A stretch of DNA of 64,000 nucleotides from Bacillus sp. FJAT-25509 (GTDB taxonomy: Bacteria; Bacillota; Bacilli; Bacillales; Bacillaceae_G), in NCBI RefSeq assembly GCF_001420605.1, contig NZ_LJIZ01000032.1:186001-250000 (forward strand), read 5' to 3'. The notes beneath the pieces are model-generated. The model searched no databases. It worked only from the letters and a program-made list of their open reading frames with translations, and had not been told where the DNA came from. Both the position numbers and the translations under genes were made by a program. This document shows positions 25,841 through 35,099 of this stretch, piece after piece (within the stretch, counting starts at the first letter, position 1; each line of letters opens with the position of its first letter).

Positions 25841-26452
25841 TTAACAGTTTCCATCAATGTCGCAGCTTAATGAAGACTGCTCAACTAGTTTTTGGTTGTT
25901 TAAAGCTTGTATAAATGCTTCTTTACTTTGAACACCTTGTAAAACTTGATCACCAATTATAAAGGTTGGTACTGCATTAATAAAATTTGGGTTTTGGATC
26001 GATGAGTCATACTTTGTATTTGAAACAGCTTCAATGAATTGAGGACGGTCTAAGCCAAGTTTTTCAGCGATATCTGCAAGTACGTTTACATCACCAATTT
26101 CTTTGCCTTCTGTCCAAAAGTCTGCTAAAACTGCTTGGGCATATTCAGTGCCTTTTCCATTTTCCTCTGCGAATAAAAAGCCTCGATGAGCTTTTTTAGT
26201 TGAAGGATGGGGATCCATAGTTGGTAAAATCATCTCAACACCAAGCTTTTGAGCAAGTGGTTGAACACCGAATTTCCATCCTTGTTGGATATAAGAACTA
26301 TTTGGACTTAATGGTTCAGCTCCATCAGGTCTTAATTGGAATGGTTTCCATTCAAGCTCTACATCGCTAACTTCCTTTAGAGCGTCCTCAAGTGGTTTTT
26401 TTCCTAAATAGCAAAACGGACATACATAGTCCGAATAAATTGTAACTTTCAT
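25841..26452 (-). CDS. DsbA-family oxidoreductase (FrnE-like)
   Basis: A 203-residue thioredoxin-fold protein with a large helical insert. Redox motif Cys11-Pro-Phe-Cys14 in SDYVCPFCYLGK, helical region to about 150, then the cis-Pro loop AVPTFII. No signal peptide, so it is cytosolic, like FrnE/YwbO-type proteins. A further C-x5-C pair at the C-terminus (SLSCDIDGNC) is notable. Start ATG 26450-26452 with AGGAGG upstream. Substrates are unknown; roles in polyketide isomerisation or oxidative stress have been suggested for the family. Confidence 0.9.
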   Translation of the reverse strand: MKVTIYSDYVCPFCYLGKKPLEDALKEVSDVELEWKPFQLRPDGAEPLSPNSSYIQQGWKFGVQPLAQKLGVEMILPTMDPHPSTKKAHRGFLFAEENGKGTEYAQAVLADFWTEGKEIGDVNVLADIAEKLGLDRPQFIEAVSNTKYDSSIQNPNFINAVPTFIIGDQVLQGVQSKEAFIQALNNQKLVEQSSLSCDIDGNC

Positions 26453-26567
26453 TATGAAACCTCCTAAATCAATTAAAGAAAGTATATACAAAATTAGAAC
26501 TAAATCTCAATTTATTAGCTTCGAAATACGAAATTTTTTTAAGGGAATAACTGTTCTACAAGTAAAA

Positions 26568-26597
26568 AAGAAATAGAGCACGAGAGCTCTATTTCTT
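26568..26597 (-). terminator. Terminator overlapping the end of the membrane protein gene
   Basis: AAGAAATAGAGC and GCTCTATTTCTT form a perfect 12-bp stem around a 6-base loop, followed by TTTTA on the minus strand. It includes the stop codon. Confidence 0.9.
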
Positions 26598-26972
26598 AAA
26601 ATCATTGTTAGAATGATCATCAGGTGGTGGATTCGTTTCGATTCTAGCAGTGTTAAGATCAACAAATGAGTTTAAAAAATATTTTCTTCTTAAAAGTAAA
26701 ACGGATAATAGTAATAGGCCACAAATTGATGTGAAAATCATACCAGTAATCAATCCACCTATATACATGAATGTATCCATTTGTGATGTAAATAGTGACC
26801 AAACTAAAATTGAAAGGATTCCGTCTGCTAAAACAATGGCAAGCGATACTACTAAAAACGGTAAAAATTGTCCAGTTTCTTTTGTTTTCTTTGAAACATA
26901 CCTATATCCGATTGGTACAGATAAAAAGATAATAAAACAATAGAAGAGTAATATGAAATCTCGAATTGACAT
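26589..26972 (-). CDS. Three-helix membrane protein of unknown function
   Basis: A 127-residue protein with transmembrane segments at about 6-23, 38-60 and 70-93, basic RRKYFL after the last helix and a hydrophilic tail (TNPPPDDHSNND). No recognised family. ATG at 26970-26972; AGGTGTG lies about 7 bases upstream. It is the second minus-strand gene after the BMP lipoprotein, with about 70 bases between, so a shared transcript is possible. Confidence 0.6.
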   Translation of the reverse strand: MSIRDFILLFYCFIIFLSVPIGYRYVSKKTKETGQFLPFLVVSLAIVLADGILSILVWSLFTSQMDTFMYIGGLITGMIFTSICGLLLLSVLLLRRKYFLNSFVDLNTARIETNPPPDDHSNNDFKK

Positions 26973-27044
26973 AGTATCACACCTAACTTTTTTTGTTGGT
27001 ACTATACTATATGCAGAATATTCATATAATTGGACAAGATTTTT

Positions 27045-28160
27045 TTATTTACCAATTTTTACTTTTTTCTTTTTAATTTCTGCTTTTTCAGGCTTTGTAG
27101 GAGAGAAGTTTTCAAAATCTTTTTTTGTTTCTGGTACTTCGATATGTCCTGTTCTTATGTTGGCTTTATATAAATCAACTTGTTCTTTTGTGTCTTTATT
27201 TAAATTCTTATCTGTTTTTGCAAGATCAACGCCATTTTCTTTTATGCCCCATCGCAAAATGCGTCCACCTTGAAAGTTCCCTTTTAATTTCTTTGTTATT
27301 ACTTCATCTACGCCTTTATCAATTCGTTTAATCGCTGATGTTAAAGTGACATTTTCCGGTAATCCTTGTTTATATTGATCCCGGTCAACACCAATTACCC
27401 AAACCTTTTTACCATTTTTCTTTAATTTTTTAGCTTCAGTAAATACACCTAATCCTGTTTTACCTGCTACTTGGAAAATTATATCTACACCTTTATCATT
27501 GTATAAGGATTTTGCTAATTTACTTCCATCTGCAGGATTATCAAATGAATTTGCAAATTCCGTCAATACTTTTATTTTTGGATCGACGGACATAATACCT
27601 GCTTTAAATCCGTATTCAAACCTTTTTATAAATGGATCTTTTGTACCACCGATAAATCCAATCTTATGCGTTTTAGTGTTCATCGCTGCTGCAATACCAG
27701 CGAGGAATGCTGATTGCTCTTCACGATAGGTAACACTTACGACATTTGGTTTTTCTACAATCCCGTCAATGATGACAAAGTCTGATTTCTTTTCTTTACT
27801 CGCAACTTCAGAGATGGCTTTTTGAAATGAATAGCCAATTCCAAAAGTTAAATCATAATTTTTCTTTGCATACTTCATTAATTCTTTTTTTGCTGCTTTG
27901 TCTGTTGGGGCATCAGTTTTTACATAATTTTTCTTTTCCTTCCAACCATGTTTCTTTCCAGTTTCAATAATCCCATCCCAAACTGCTTGGTTAAATCCTT
28001 TATCGTGAATTTCAGTTTTACCCATAACAATTCCAATTTTAAAATCTTTTTCTTTTTCTTTCTCTGATGCACTTATATTATTATTTCGATTAGCACAGCT
28101 GGTCAAAGTAAGGCAAGCAATTAATGAGATTGTGGTGATTTGGAAAAAACGTCTTCGCAT
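27045..28160 (-). CDS. BMP-family substrate-binding lipoprotein (nucleoside-type, Med/TmpC-like)
   Basis: A 371-residue lipoprotein: signal peptide with lipobox Leu-Thr-Ser-Cys22. The BMP domain that follows has IGIVMGKTEIHDKGFNQAVWDG in pieces, DLTFGIGYSFQKAI, SAFLAGIAAAM, KIGFIGG, DIIFQVAGKTGLGVF and VIGVDRDQY. BMP proteins bind nucleosides (or related ligands) for ABC importers; the Bacillus Med protein is a BMP-like regulator of competence. No permease or ATPase gene is close, so it is either an orphan receptor or works with a distant transporter. The C-terminus is unusually Lys-rich (EIKKKKVKIGK). Ribosome site TGGAGG. Confidence 0.88.
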   Translation of the reverse strand: MRRRFFQITTISLIACLTLTSCANRNNNISASEKEKEKDFKIGIVMGKTEIHDKGFNQAVWDGIIETGKKHGWKEKKNYVKTDAPTDKAAKKELMKYAKKNYDLTFGIGYSFQKAISEVASKEKKSDFVIIDGIVEKPNVVSVTYREEQSAFLAGIAAAMNTKTHKIGFIGGTKDPFIKRFEYGFKAGIMSVDPKIKVLTEFANSFDNPADGSKLAKSLYNDKGVDIIFQVAGKTGLGVFTEAKKLKKNGKKVWVIGVDRDQYKQGLPENVTLTSAIKRIDKGVDEVITKKLKGNFQGGRILRWGIKENGVDLAKTDKNLNKDTKEQVDLYKANIRTGHIEVPETKKDFENFSPTKPEKAEIKKKKVKIGK

Positions 28161-28308
28161 TGTTTTCCTCCATAAATTAAATTTAAAAAACTAAGCTCTA
28201 TTGTGTAAATTTCCCAATCAATTCATAAATCATTCTTTAAAGTGTTGGCAATTTAATATACAAGTGGTACTGTAACAATTAGAAATGAATTAAGATGGAG
28301 GCATTAAC

Positions 28309-29235
28309 GTGAAGCTTGTATTTTTAGGAACGGGAGCAGGAATGCCATCAAAAGGTAGGAATGTAACAAGTATTGCATTACAGCTTTTAGAAGAAAGAGG
28401 GGCGACTTGGCTTTTCGATTGTGGTGAAGCAACACAGCACCAAATATTACATACGCCAATTCGGCCACGACGAATCGAGAAAATTTTTATTACTCATTGC
28501 CATGGTGATCATATCTTTGGATTACCTGGATTATTAAGTAGTAGAACTTTTTTAGGTGGAGAAGATTTATTAACAATCTATGGACCTAAAGGAATAAAAG
28601 AATATGTAGAGACTAGCTTTAAGATTAGTGGTACTTATTTAAAATATCCGATTCATTATGTTGAAACTACTGAAGGTATTGTTTTTGAAGATGACCAATT
28701 TATTGTTCAAGCAGTTGAACTTGAACATGGAATTCAATCATTTGGTTATCAAATTATTGAAAAGGATTTACCTGGAGAATTGAACGTAGAGGAATTGAAG
28801 AAGATTGATGTAAAACCAGGGCCAGTTTATAAATTCCTTAAAGAAGGGAAAACAGTAACTTTAGAAGATGGAAGAATTTTAAATGGTAAGGATTTTATTG
28901 GGCCTTCAAAAAAAGGTCGACGCATTGCAATAGCAGGAGATACTCGCATAACTGATAAAAGTAATCTACTTGCAAGAGGTATGGATGTATTAGTGCATGA
29001 ATCAACCTTTGCAGATGATGAAACAACTCATGCATATGATTATTTCCATACTACAAGTACTCAAATTGCAAATGTTGCTAAGTGTGAGGGAATTAAAACC
29101 CTCTATTTAACACATATTAGTGCAAGATATCAAGGAGAAGCTTCAAAAAAATTATTAGATGAAGCATATGAAATCTTTAATAATACATATATAGCGAATG
29201 ATTTTGATGAATACGATATCACCAGAAACGATTGA
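28309..29235 (+). CDS. rnz: Ribonuclease Z
   Basis: A 308-residue metallo-beta-lactamase-fold endonuclease that removes 3' trailers from tRNA precursors lacking encoded CCA. The zinc motif His63-Cys-His65-Gly-Asp67-His68 is intact, together with GLPGLLSSR, the flexible-arm region ([11 protein letters not shown]), AGDTR and HxST (HESTFAD). GTG start at 28309 behind ATGGAGG. The product has the standard length. In B. subtilis rnz (yqjK) also lies in the yqj region. It has no terminator immediately after. Confidence 0.95.
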   Translation: MKLVFLGTGAGMPSKGRNVTSIALQLLEERGATWLFDCGEATQHQILHTPIRPRRIEKIFITHCHGDHIFGLPGLLSSRTFLGGEDLLTIYGPKGIKEYVETSFKISGTYLKYPIHYVETTEGIVFEDDQFIVQAVELEHGIQSFGYQIIEKDLPGELNVEELKKIDVKPGPVYKFLKEGKTVTLEDGRILNGKDFIGPSKKGRRIAIAGDTRITDKSNLLARGMDVLVHESTFADDETTHAYDYFHTTSTQIANVAKCEGIKTLYLTHISARYQGEASKKLLDEAYEIFNNTYIANDFDEYDITRND

Positions 29236-29348
29236 TAAAATACAAATGAAACAGTCAGTTAAGATGCAGTACTTTTAAAAAGTTGAGAAGTGTACATAAA
29301 AGAATAGTTTAGAGACATGATATAAGTATTCTGCGTAAAAGGAAGGTC

Positions 29349-30101
29349 ATGGCTTTGAAACAGTTAAAAGTTATCCTTTTATTTATTTTTAGTTTCCAAT
29401 TTATTTTTAACAGTTCTATTGATGTATCAGCTGAAAGTAAAAATCGATATTACTACGAAAAACAAGGTACTGCTATTTGGGAAGTACCTGTAAAAGAGAA
29501 GGTATTAGCAATTACATTTGATGATGGGCCGAATGATGAATATACCCCAGAAGTTTTAGATTTGTTAAAGAAGTATAATGCTAAAGCAACATTTTTTTTA
29601 GTCGGTGAGAGAGTTGCGAAATTTCCTGAAGTTGCATTGAGAGAAATAAAAGAAGGTCATGAAGTTGCGAATCATACATTTACGCATGCTAGACTTCAGT
29701 ATTTAACTGATGAACAAATAAGAGATCAATTACATAAAACTCATGATGCAATTATAGCGGCAACTCATGTCGAGCCAGTATTATTTAGACCTCCATTTGG
29801 TTACTATAGTGAGCGTTCGATAAATACAGTGCATGATCTTGGCTATTTAACTGTTATGTGGTCTTGGCATCAGGATACATTTGATTGGCAAAATCCTGGA
29901 GTATATAAAATCGTATCAAATGTACTAAAAGATACTAGAAATGGAGATATTGTTCTTTTTCATGATCACGGTGGGGACCGTAGTCAAACAATCGCAGCAC
30001 TGAAACAAATCTTACCGGCTCTTCAAAAGCAAGGCTATCAGTTTGTAACGGTATCACAACTATTACAATTAAAAGCTGGAGTTAAACTCCCCAATTTTTA
30101 G
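29349..30101 (+). CDS. Polysaccharide deacetylase (CE4/NodB), secreted
   Basis: A 250-residue protein with a signal peptide (about 1-29) and a NodB domain. All CE4 motifs are visible: TFDDGP (Asp58-Asp59), His109-x3-His113 in NHTFTHARL, RPPFGYYS, the Trp motif WSWHQDTFDW and LFHDHGG. It removes acetyl groups from peptidoglycan or chitin-like sugars outside the cell. The start is ATG 29349, only four bases from GGAAGG; TTG 29355 is an alternative two codons on. Single gene with its own terminator. A second deacetylase lies at 57104. Confidence 0.92.
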   Translation: MALKQLKVILLFIFSFQFIFNSSIDVSAESKNRYYYEKQGTAIWEVPVKEKVLAITFDDGPNDEYTPEVLDLLKKYNAKATFFLVGERVAKFPEVALREIKEGHEVANHTFTHARLQYLTDEQIRDQLHKTHDAIIAATHVEPVLFRPPFGYYSERSINTVHDLGYLTVMWSWHQDTFDWQNPGVYKIVSNVLKDTRNGDIVLFHDHGGDRSQTIAALKQILPALQKQGYQFVTVSQLLQLKAGVKLPNF

Positions 30102-30105
30102 TCAA

Positions 30106-30145
30106 AACCAGATCAATGGATTATCCAAATTGATCTGGTTTTTTG
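30106..30145 (+). terminator. Terminator after the polysaccharide deacetylase gene
   Basis: AACCAGATCAA pairs perfectly with TTGATCTGGTT, followed by TTTTTG. Confidence 0.92.
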
Positions 30146-30259
30146 TTTGTCTTGCTTTTCTACTTCTTAAGTCTGATATAAAACCATTCCTCAGGCCATT
30201 ATTCCAATATAAAAACTTGTATAAGATAAGAGTATAAGTTGAAAGGAGGCGACGAGGTC

Positions 30260-30589
30260 ATGAAGAAGTTCTTAACTTTTATCCTCGTACTAATATTAAT
30301 TGGAGTTGCTTTAGCGAATTTAGGTGGCTTGATTACGTTAGCACTTGGGTTAGTAATCACATATTTCGGTTTTAAAAAGTTTATGAAAACAGATTCGATT
30401 TTTATGAAAATCATCTGGACAATTATTGGATTAATCGGTTTATCGATAGCAATAAGTGGTCTTCCTTCTTTAATAGGTGTAGCAGCAGCAATATTGCTTT
30501 ATTACCTATATAAAGATTATAAAAATCAACAGAAACTTAAAGATGATGAATTTAATATTTATGATGAAAATTTCAACCCTATAAAATAA
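30260..30589 (+). CDS. Lmo0954/LiaI-like membrane protein upstream of PspA
   Basis: A 109-residue protein with three or four closely spaced hydrophobic helices (MKKFLTFILVLILIGVALANL; LITLALGLVITYFGF; IIWTIIGLIGLSIAI; LIGVAAAILLYYLY in pieces) and a short charged tail. Small membrane proteins of this type regularly precede PspA/IM30 genes in Bacillaceae and Listeria, analogous to the LiaI-LiaH envelope-stress pair. The start ATG 30260 follows a GACGAGGTC; an upstream in-frame ATG at 30239 precedes the stronger GAAAGGAGG. It overlaps nothing and is 15 bases ahead of pspA. Confidence 0.75.
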   Translation: MKKFLTFILVLILIGVALANLGGLITLALGLVITYFGFKKFMKTDSIFMKIIWTIIGLIGLSIAISGLPSLIGVAAAILLYYLYKDYKNQQKLKDDEFNIYDENFNPIK

Positions 30590-30604
30590 GAGGAGTGTAT
30601 GACA

Positions 30605-31246
30605 ATGAAAAACTTATTTACTCGTATTAAAAATCAAATCTCAGCGGATTTACATGGTTTATTAGATGAGAAAGAACAACAAAATCCTATCTCACAATTG
30701 AATTACTTCATTAAACAATCTGAAAGTGAATTAGGAAAAGTAAGGGGATTACTTGAAAGACATTATTCATTACGTACGAAATTCCAGGTCGAACGTGAGG
30801 CAGCACTACAAATGGTGCAAAAACGTGAAGAGCAATTAAAGGTTGCAAATGAAGCAGGTGCAGAAGATCTAATTAAACGTGCAACTGAAGATCTAGCTTT
30901 TTATAAAGAACAAGCTGAAAAGTTTGTTACGTTAATCGCTAAAACAGAAGAAGAAATTAGCTTTATGCATGAACAAGTTAATCAAATTGAAAAAAAGTTA
31001 AAAGAGCTTCATACGAAAAAATATGACTTAATGTCTCGTCAAAACATGGCTCACGCGACAAAAAAAATAAATGAAACTCACCATTTGCTTAATAGTAAAA
31101 TGCCGTCAATTGACTTCAACTACTTCGAAAAACAAATTCGTGATTTAGAACTAAGAGTACGATCAGAATTTGATCTTCAATCATTTGATTACAAAATTGA
31201 CTTATTAAAAAAAGAACTGACAAATAAAGTAAAGCAAGAAGCATAA
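30605..31246 (+). CDS. pspA: PspA/IM30-family envelope-stress protein
   Basis: A 213-residue, almost entirely alpha-helical protein starting MKNLFTRIKNQISADLHGLLDE, then NPISQLNYFIKQSE and long heptad coiled coils (about 45-150). This is the PspA/IM30/LiaH fold, an ESCRT-III-related family that polymerises on damaged membranes. ATG 30605 is preferred because GAGGAG (30590-30595) has 9-base spacing; ATG 30599 would be too close. It likely forms an operon with the Lmo0954-like gene. The C-terminal ~25 residues are helical and charged. Confidence 0.88.
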   Translation: MKNLFTRIKNQISADLHGLLDEKEQQNPISQLNYFIKQSESELGKVRGLLERHYSLRTKFQVEREAALQMVQKREEQLKVANEAGAEDLIKRATEDLAFYKEQAEKFVTLIAKTEEEISFMHEQVNQIEKKLKELHTKKYDLMSRQNMAHATKKINETHHLLNSKMPSIDFNYFEKQIRDLELRVRSEFDLQSFDYKIDLLKKELTNKVKQEA

Positions 31247-31256
31247 TTGTTTCGAG

Positions 31257-31287
31257 AAGAAGAGATCACACGAATCTCTTCTTTTTT
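31257..31287 (+). terminator. Terminator of the lmo0954-like/pspA operon
   Basis: GAAGAGAT pairs with ATCTCTTC around a CACACGA loop, followed by seven T. Confidence 0.88.
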
Positions 31288-31855
31288 TATGTAGATAAAA
31301 AATAACAAGTAATTTCAAAATTTAGTACTGGAGAAGAAGATTAGTGAGGTAGATTTCCAATACAGGATGTTATGAGTAAGTGATTTACTAGAATTAGCTA
31401 TTTCAGTGACTCATGAACCCGATTTTTAGTCTTTTTTTGATTATTTGGAATGAATTTCTCTTTTAATAATATAGATATGATGTTGACTTTAAATAGTATT
31501 GTAAAATTATTTGAAAATTTAGAATTAGTTAGTGGAACAAAAAAGGTACATTTTGAGAAAGGGCGAATTTATTATGAAAGGCTTCGAGATCGTTTTAAAA
31601 GACATTGTTATTTATTAACGTAAGTTCCGTAAGATTCCCTCATAAATAAACATCAAAAGATCTACATTGATGAGCGTATAAGGAGGTTTTTAGAGTTCAA
31701 TCATTTGGATGAGGGCTTGAATCGAAGCTATTTATGTTAACAATGCTTTTAATAAAATCATGCGACTTGATGGAGTTTTTATCTGAGTAATTGTGTTATT
31801 AAAAGAGAAAAATTAAGAATGATTAATAAAATAAATTTTGAAAGTAGGGTTATTA
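31288..31855. other. Long gap without a convincing gene
   Basis: About 570 bases. The only notable frame is 31477-31623 (48 codons, MMLTLNSIVKLFENLELVSG...), which lacks a ribosome site and matches no family I know; it may be a gene remnant. An AAGGAGG at 31680-31686 is followed only by a short frame without a proper start. No terminator or repeat was recognised. Confidence 0.4.
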
Positions 31856-32503
31856 TTGAGAATTAAGGGTAATATCGTAAAAAAACATGATGTAGTTCAT
31901 TGTATGGTTTCGACTGAGGCGCAATTTGCATGGGATCTTTTAAAGAAAACAAAATATCGATGTATTCCAGTTTTAAGTGAAAATGATAAAGAGTATGTTG
32001 GAAATCTTTATCGTGTTGATTTAGCTGAGTATTTAGTAGATAACGATTCTTTGCAAGGCAAAACAGTAAATGATTTTGTTCGCAAAGAATGTCCACCTAT
32101 ACAGGAGGATTCACCATTTTTCAAAGTTTTCTTTACGATTAAACGTTTTCCATATTTAGCAGTAGTAAACGATCTAAATGAATTTGTAGGAATTTTAACG
32201 CATAAAACAGTTTTTGAATTATTAGAAGAAGCATGGGGAATGAAGGACGGCGGTTATTCATTAACTGTTAGTACAATGGAACATGAAGGTGCATTAGCAA
32301 GATTAGCTAAGCTTGTAAATAAATATTCTAATTTGAAGAGCTGTCTTACCCTTGATAGTGATTCAGTTTATAGAAGAATTTTAATTACACTACCACCAAC
32401 TATTAGTGAAGACGATTATATTAAGTTGAAAAAAGAAATCATTAAAAAAGAGTTTCATATTATGCATGAAGAAGTTGCAACAAATCATGCTACTCAAAAA
32501 TGA
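31856..32503 (+). CDS. CBS-domain pair plus ACT-like domain protein (CbpA-like)
   Basis: A 215-residue protein with two CBS motifs (about 5-115: AWDLLKKTKYRCIPVLSEN...YVGNLY; FFTIKRFPYLAVVNDLNEFVGILT) and a C-terminal ACT-like domain (about 130-205, YSLTVSTMEHEGALARLAKLV in pieces). CBS-ACT proteins of this size in bacilli are counterparts of c-di-AMP-binding CbpA; the ligand here is inferred. Start TTG 31856 (MRIKGNIVKK) with GTAGGG upstream; an earlier TTG at 31838 has no site. Single gene with a terminator. Confidence 0.75.
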   Translation: MRIKGNIVKKHDVVHCMVSTEAQFAWDLLKKTKYRCIPVLSENDKEYVGNLYRVDLAEYLVDNDSLQGKTVNDFVRKECPPIQEDSPFFKVFFTIKRFPYLAVVNDLNEFVGILTHKTVFELLEEAWGMKDGGYSLTVSTMEHEGALARLAKLVNKYSNLKSCLTLDSDSVYRRILITLPPTISEDDYIKLKKEIIKKEFHIMHEEVATNHATQK

Positions 32504-32511
32504 TTAAAAAG

Positions 32512-32550
32512 AAGAGCAAGGGGATCAAAATACCTTCCCTTGCTCTTTTA
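32512..32550 (+). terminator. Terminator after the CBS-ACT gene
   Basis: AAGAGCAAGGG pairs with CCCTTGCTCTT, followed by TTATTTAAT. Confidence 0.85.
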
Positions 32551-32605
32551 TTTAATATGTTGTTTTTTTGATGCCAGTCAAACAGGCATGGATATAGTTA
32601 AAACC

Positions 32606-32860
32606 TTAATTTAGCTTTTTATGTACTTCATCATGATTTGATTGTTTATCTTTCTTTAATGAATCGAATTTTAATTGTAGGAGAGTTGATACTTTTTGAG
32701 GGTAGCTAAGTGGTTTGCCCTTTGCTTCTACCATTGAGCTACCAACAACATAACTGATTGTTAGAAAGCCAACAATTAAAACTAATGTGACGATTAAAGC
32801 AATTGTGATGAGAATACGCTTAATACTTGCTCGTAATACTCTACTGTTTGTTATTTTCAT
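32606..32860 (-). CDS. Small single-helix membrane protein of unknown function
   Basis: An 84-residue protein: a basic N-terminus (RVLRASIKR), one long transmembrane helix at about 16-40, then a hydrophilic Lys/Asp-rich tail with KKDKQSNHDEVHKKLN at the end. The topology predicts an extracellular C-terminus. No family recognised. ATG at 32858-32860 behind AAGGGGGAGAG. It lies downstream of proI on the same strand with about 80 bases between. Confidence 0.6.
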   Translation of the reverse strand: MKITNSRVLRASIKRILITIALIVTLVLIVGFLTISYVVGSSMVEAKGKPLSYPQKVSTLLQLKFDSLKKDKQSNHDEVHKKLN

Positions 32861-32938
32861 CAGAAAACTCTCCCCCTTAGGACAACACAGTTACCTGTAT
32901 CATTTTATTACCTAAAGAAGAGAGTCATGACAAGCTGA

Positions 32939-33778
32939 TTAAATTTTATTAATTTTTTCATATTCCTCTTGGATCTCACGTGATCGGACAGTTGCTTCAA
33001 TAAAGCAATTTAAAAATGAATTGGCAACTTCACGGTCTTCAAGCACAGATATTCCAGCTTGAGTAGTACCATTTGGACTTGTAACCTTCTTCCTCAATGT
33101 CAATGGCGATTTATTCGTTTCTTGAAGCATTGAAATCGAACCCATTAAAGTTTGTTGAATAAATGGTTTGGCAATATCACGATGGATCCCTAGTGCCATT
33201 GCAGCTCGTTCAAATTGTTCAATGACATAATATATATAGGCTGGACCACTACCAAATAATCCAGTCATTGCATGTAATTCATCTTCTTCAACTTTAGCGA
33301 CAATACCAACACGCTCAAATAATCTTTTTGCTGTTTGCACTTTTTCAAAAGGAACTTCATCTGGATAAGCAAGTGCTGTAGCAGATTTTCTGACGAGTGA
33401 AGATGTAGTTGGCATTGCACGAACAATATTTAGATTTTCATTGTCTAGTAACTGCTTAACTGTACTGATTGAAACACCTGCAACTAAGGAAATAATTAAT
33501 TGTTTTTCGTTGAAAAAATGTTTAATTTGATCAAGAGCGACTGCAACATCTTTAGGCTTCATCGCTAAAAAAATTACACTTGAACCAGAGATTGCTAGCT
33601 GACGGTTAGTTGTAGCTAATACACCATATTTTGTATGTAAATTATCTAAACGTTCTAAATCCTCCCTATTAGTGATTGCAATTTGATCACTCTCAATATA
33701 CCCACTATCAATTAATCCTGCAATTAATGCTTCTGCGATACTACCTGCACCAATAAACGCAACTTTTCCTAGAAACAT
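32939..33778 (-). CDS. proI: Pyrroline-5-carboxylate reductase
   Basis: A 279-residue enzyme reducing pyrroline-5-carboxylate to proline with NAD(P)H. N-terminal Rossmann motif FIGAGSIAEALIAGL, FLAMKP, SLVAGVSI, NIVRAMPTT, and the C-terminal family signature GSGPAYIYYVIEQ with KVTSPNGTTQAG. Start ATG 33776-33778, since AGGAGAGGTG is spaced correctly; an upstream GTG in frame would be too close. B. subtilis proI is in the same neighbourhood of yqjP. Single gene, divergent from yqjP. Confidence 0.93.
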   Translation of the reverse strand: MFLGKVAFIGAGSIAEALIAGLIDSGYIESDQIAITNREDLERLDNLHTKYGVLATTNRQLAISGSSVIFLAMKPKDVAVALDQIKHFFNEKQLIISLVAGVSISTVKQLLDNENLNIVRAMPTTSSLVRKSATALAYPDEVPFEKVQTAKRLFERVGIVAKVEEDELHAMTGLFGSGPAYIYYVIEQFERAAMALGIHRDIAKPFIQQTLMGSISMLQETNKSPLTLRKKVTSPNGTTQAGISVLEDREVANSFLNCFIEATVRSREIQEEYEKINKI

Positions 33779-34022
33779 TACATTCACCTCTCCTCTATTG
33801 TAATAGATATTTATATTAGAGAAATAAATGCTATATTCCTTGTTGACATATTGCTTTTATTTATTTTATTAAAAATATTTTTAAATAATTTTTAGATGCA
33901 GGCAAAATTTTAAGAAAAAAAGAAATAATTGGGAAATTTTTTTAGTTTTGTAGCGATTAATACCTTTACGGATCCCCGTGTTATTTTGTGATTTCTAGAT
34001 TCTGATTTTACGTTAATGTAAA

Positions 34023-34068
34023 ATTCTAATACATCTTTGTTTGTATTTTTTAAAATGTATATTAGAAT
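34023..34068. promoter_or_regulatory. Long inverted repeat in the proI-yqjP gap
   Basis: ATTCTAATACAT (34023-34034) and ATGTATATTAGAAT (34055-34068) are near-perfect inverted arms separated by 20 bases, 35 bases before the yqjP start. No T-run follows. The rest of the 325-base gap (33779-34103) holds nothing else I recognise. A regulatory role is a guess. Confidence 0.45.
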
Positions 34069-34103
34069 TAACTGTAAGAAGATTCAGATAAGGAGGAATT
34101 AAC

Positions 34104-35084
34104 ATGATCCCTGAAGATAAGATTTACCAAATTACACTACCGGTACCTTATGCTATGAATACAGTAAATGTTTTTTTAGTTGAAGGAGATTTATTGACAT
34201 TAATTGATACAGGAACGAACACACCAGATACATTAGATGCACTTAAAGGTGAATTAGATAAAATAGGTTATAAATTAGAAGATATTGAACAAGTGATTTT
34301 AACTCATCATCATCCAGACCATGCAGGATTATTGGAAGAGTTTAATGAAGATGTGAAAATTTTAGGCCATGAACGAAATATTCCATATTTAACGCAGGAA
34401 CAATCATTCCTAAAATACTATAATGAGTATTTTATTGAAAATGCAATATTATACGGTGTTCCAGCGGAATATGTTCAAAGAATGCCACGTACGACTGAGA
34501 AAATGCCATATACTAGTAAGCGTTCATTAACTCATATTATTGATGAAGGCGATATAATTGATAGTATTTTTGGATTGAAAGTATTGTACACACCTGGTCA
34601 TGCAACTTCTCACATTTCTTTAATTAGTGAGGATGATGGCATTGCATTCGGAGGAGATTTATTATTAGATAAGGTTTCATCTAACCCAATCATTGAGCCT
34701 CCATTAAATGGTGAAACCGAACGTGTAAGGCCATTACTACAATACAATCACTCTTTACAAAGAATAGCAGAACTGCCGATTACAAAATTATATACTGGAC
34801 ATGGTGAACCAGTTACTGATATTAAAGGGTTAGTAAAAAGTAGATTAGAAAAGCAAAAGGCTAGAGCTGAAAAAGTATATGAAATGATAAAACAACAACC
34901 GTTAACTGCATATGAAGTTTGCCAAATGTTATTTCCAAAGGTTTATCAAAAGCAACTTTCACTTACTTTATCCGAAACAATTGGTCAATTAGACTACCTG
35001 GAAAACTTAGGTTTTATTAGTTTAAATGAACGAAATGATGGTATACTTGAGTATAAAACGAATGAGCATTCAGTCAGTCAATAA
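34104..35084 (+). CDS. yqjP: Metallo-beta-lactamase-fold hydrolase YqjP
   Basis: A 326-residue metallohydrolase. The zinc motif His68-x-His70-x-Asp72-His73 in THHHPDHAG is complete, with further ligands in YTPGHATSH, GGDLLLD and YTGHGEPV. A C-terminal ~80-residue winged-helix-like extension (AEKVYEMIKQQPLTAYEV) is typical of the LACTB2-like branch. Substrate unknown (thioester or nucleotide). ATG 34104 behind AAGGAGG. Followed 15 bases later by yqjQ, forming an operon as in B. subtilis. Confidence 0.9.
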   Translation: MIPEDKIYQITLPVPYAMNTVNVFLVEGDLLTLIDTGTNTPDTLDALKGELDKIGYKLEDIEQVILTHHHPDHAGLLEEFNEDVKILGHERNIPYLTQEQSFLKYYNEYFIENAILYGVPAEYVQRMPRTTEKMPYTSKRSLTHIIDEGDIIDSIFGLKVLYTPGHATSHISLISEDDGIAFGGDLLLDKVSSNPIIEPPLNGETERVRPLLQYNHSLQRIAELPITKLYTGHGEPVTDIKGLVKSRLEKQKARAEKVYEMIKQQPLTAYEVCQMLFPKVYQKQLSLTLSETIGQLDYLENLGFISLNERNDGILEYKTNEHSVSQ

Positions 35085-35099
35085 TAGAGGTGGGAATTT

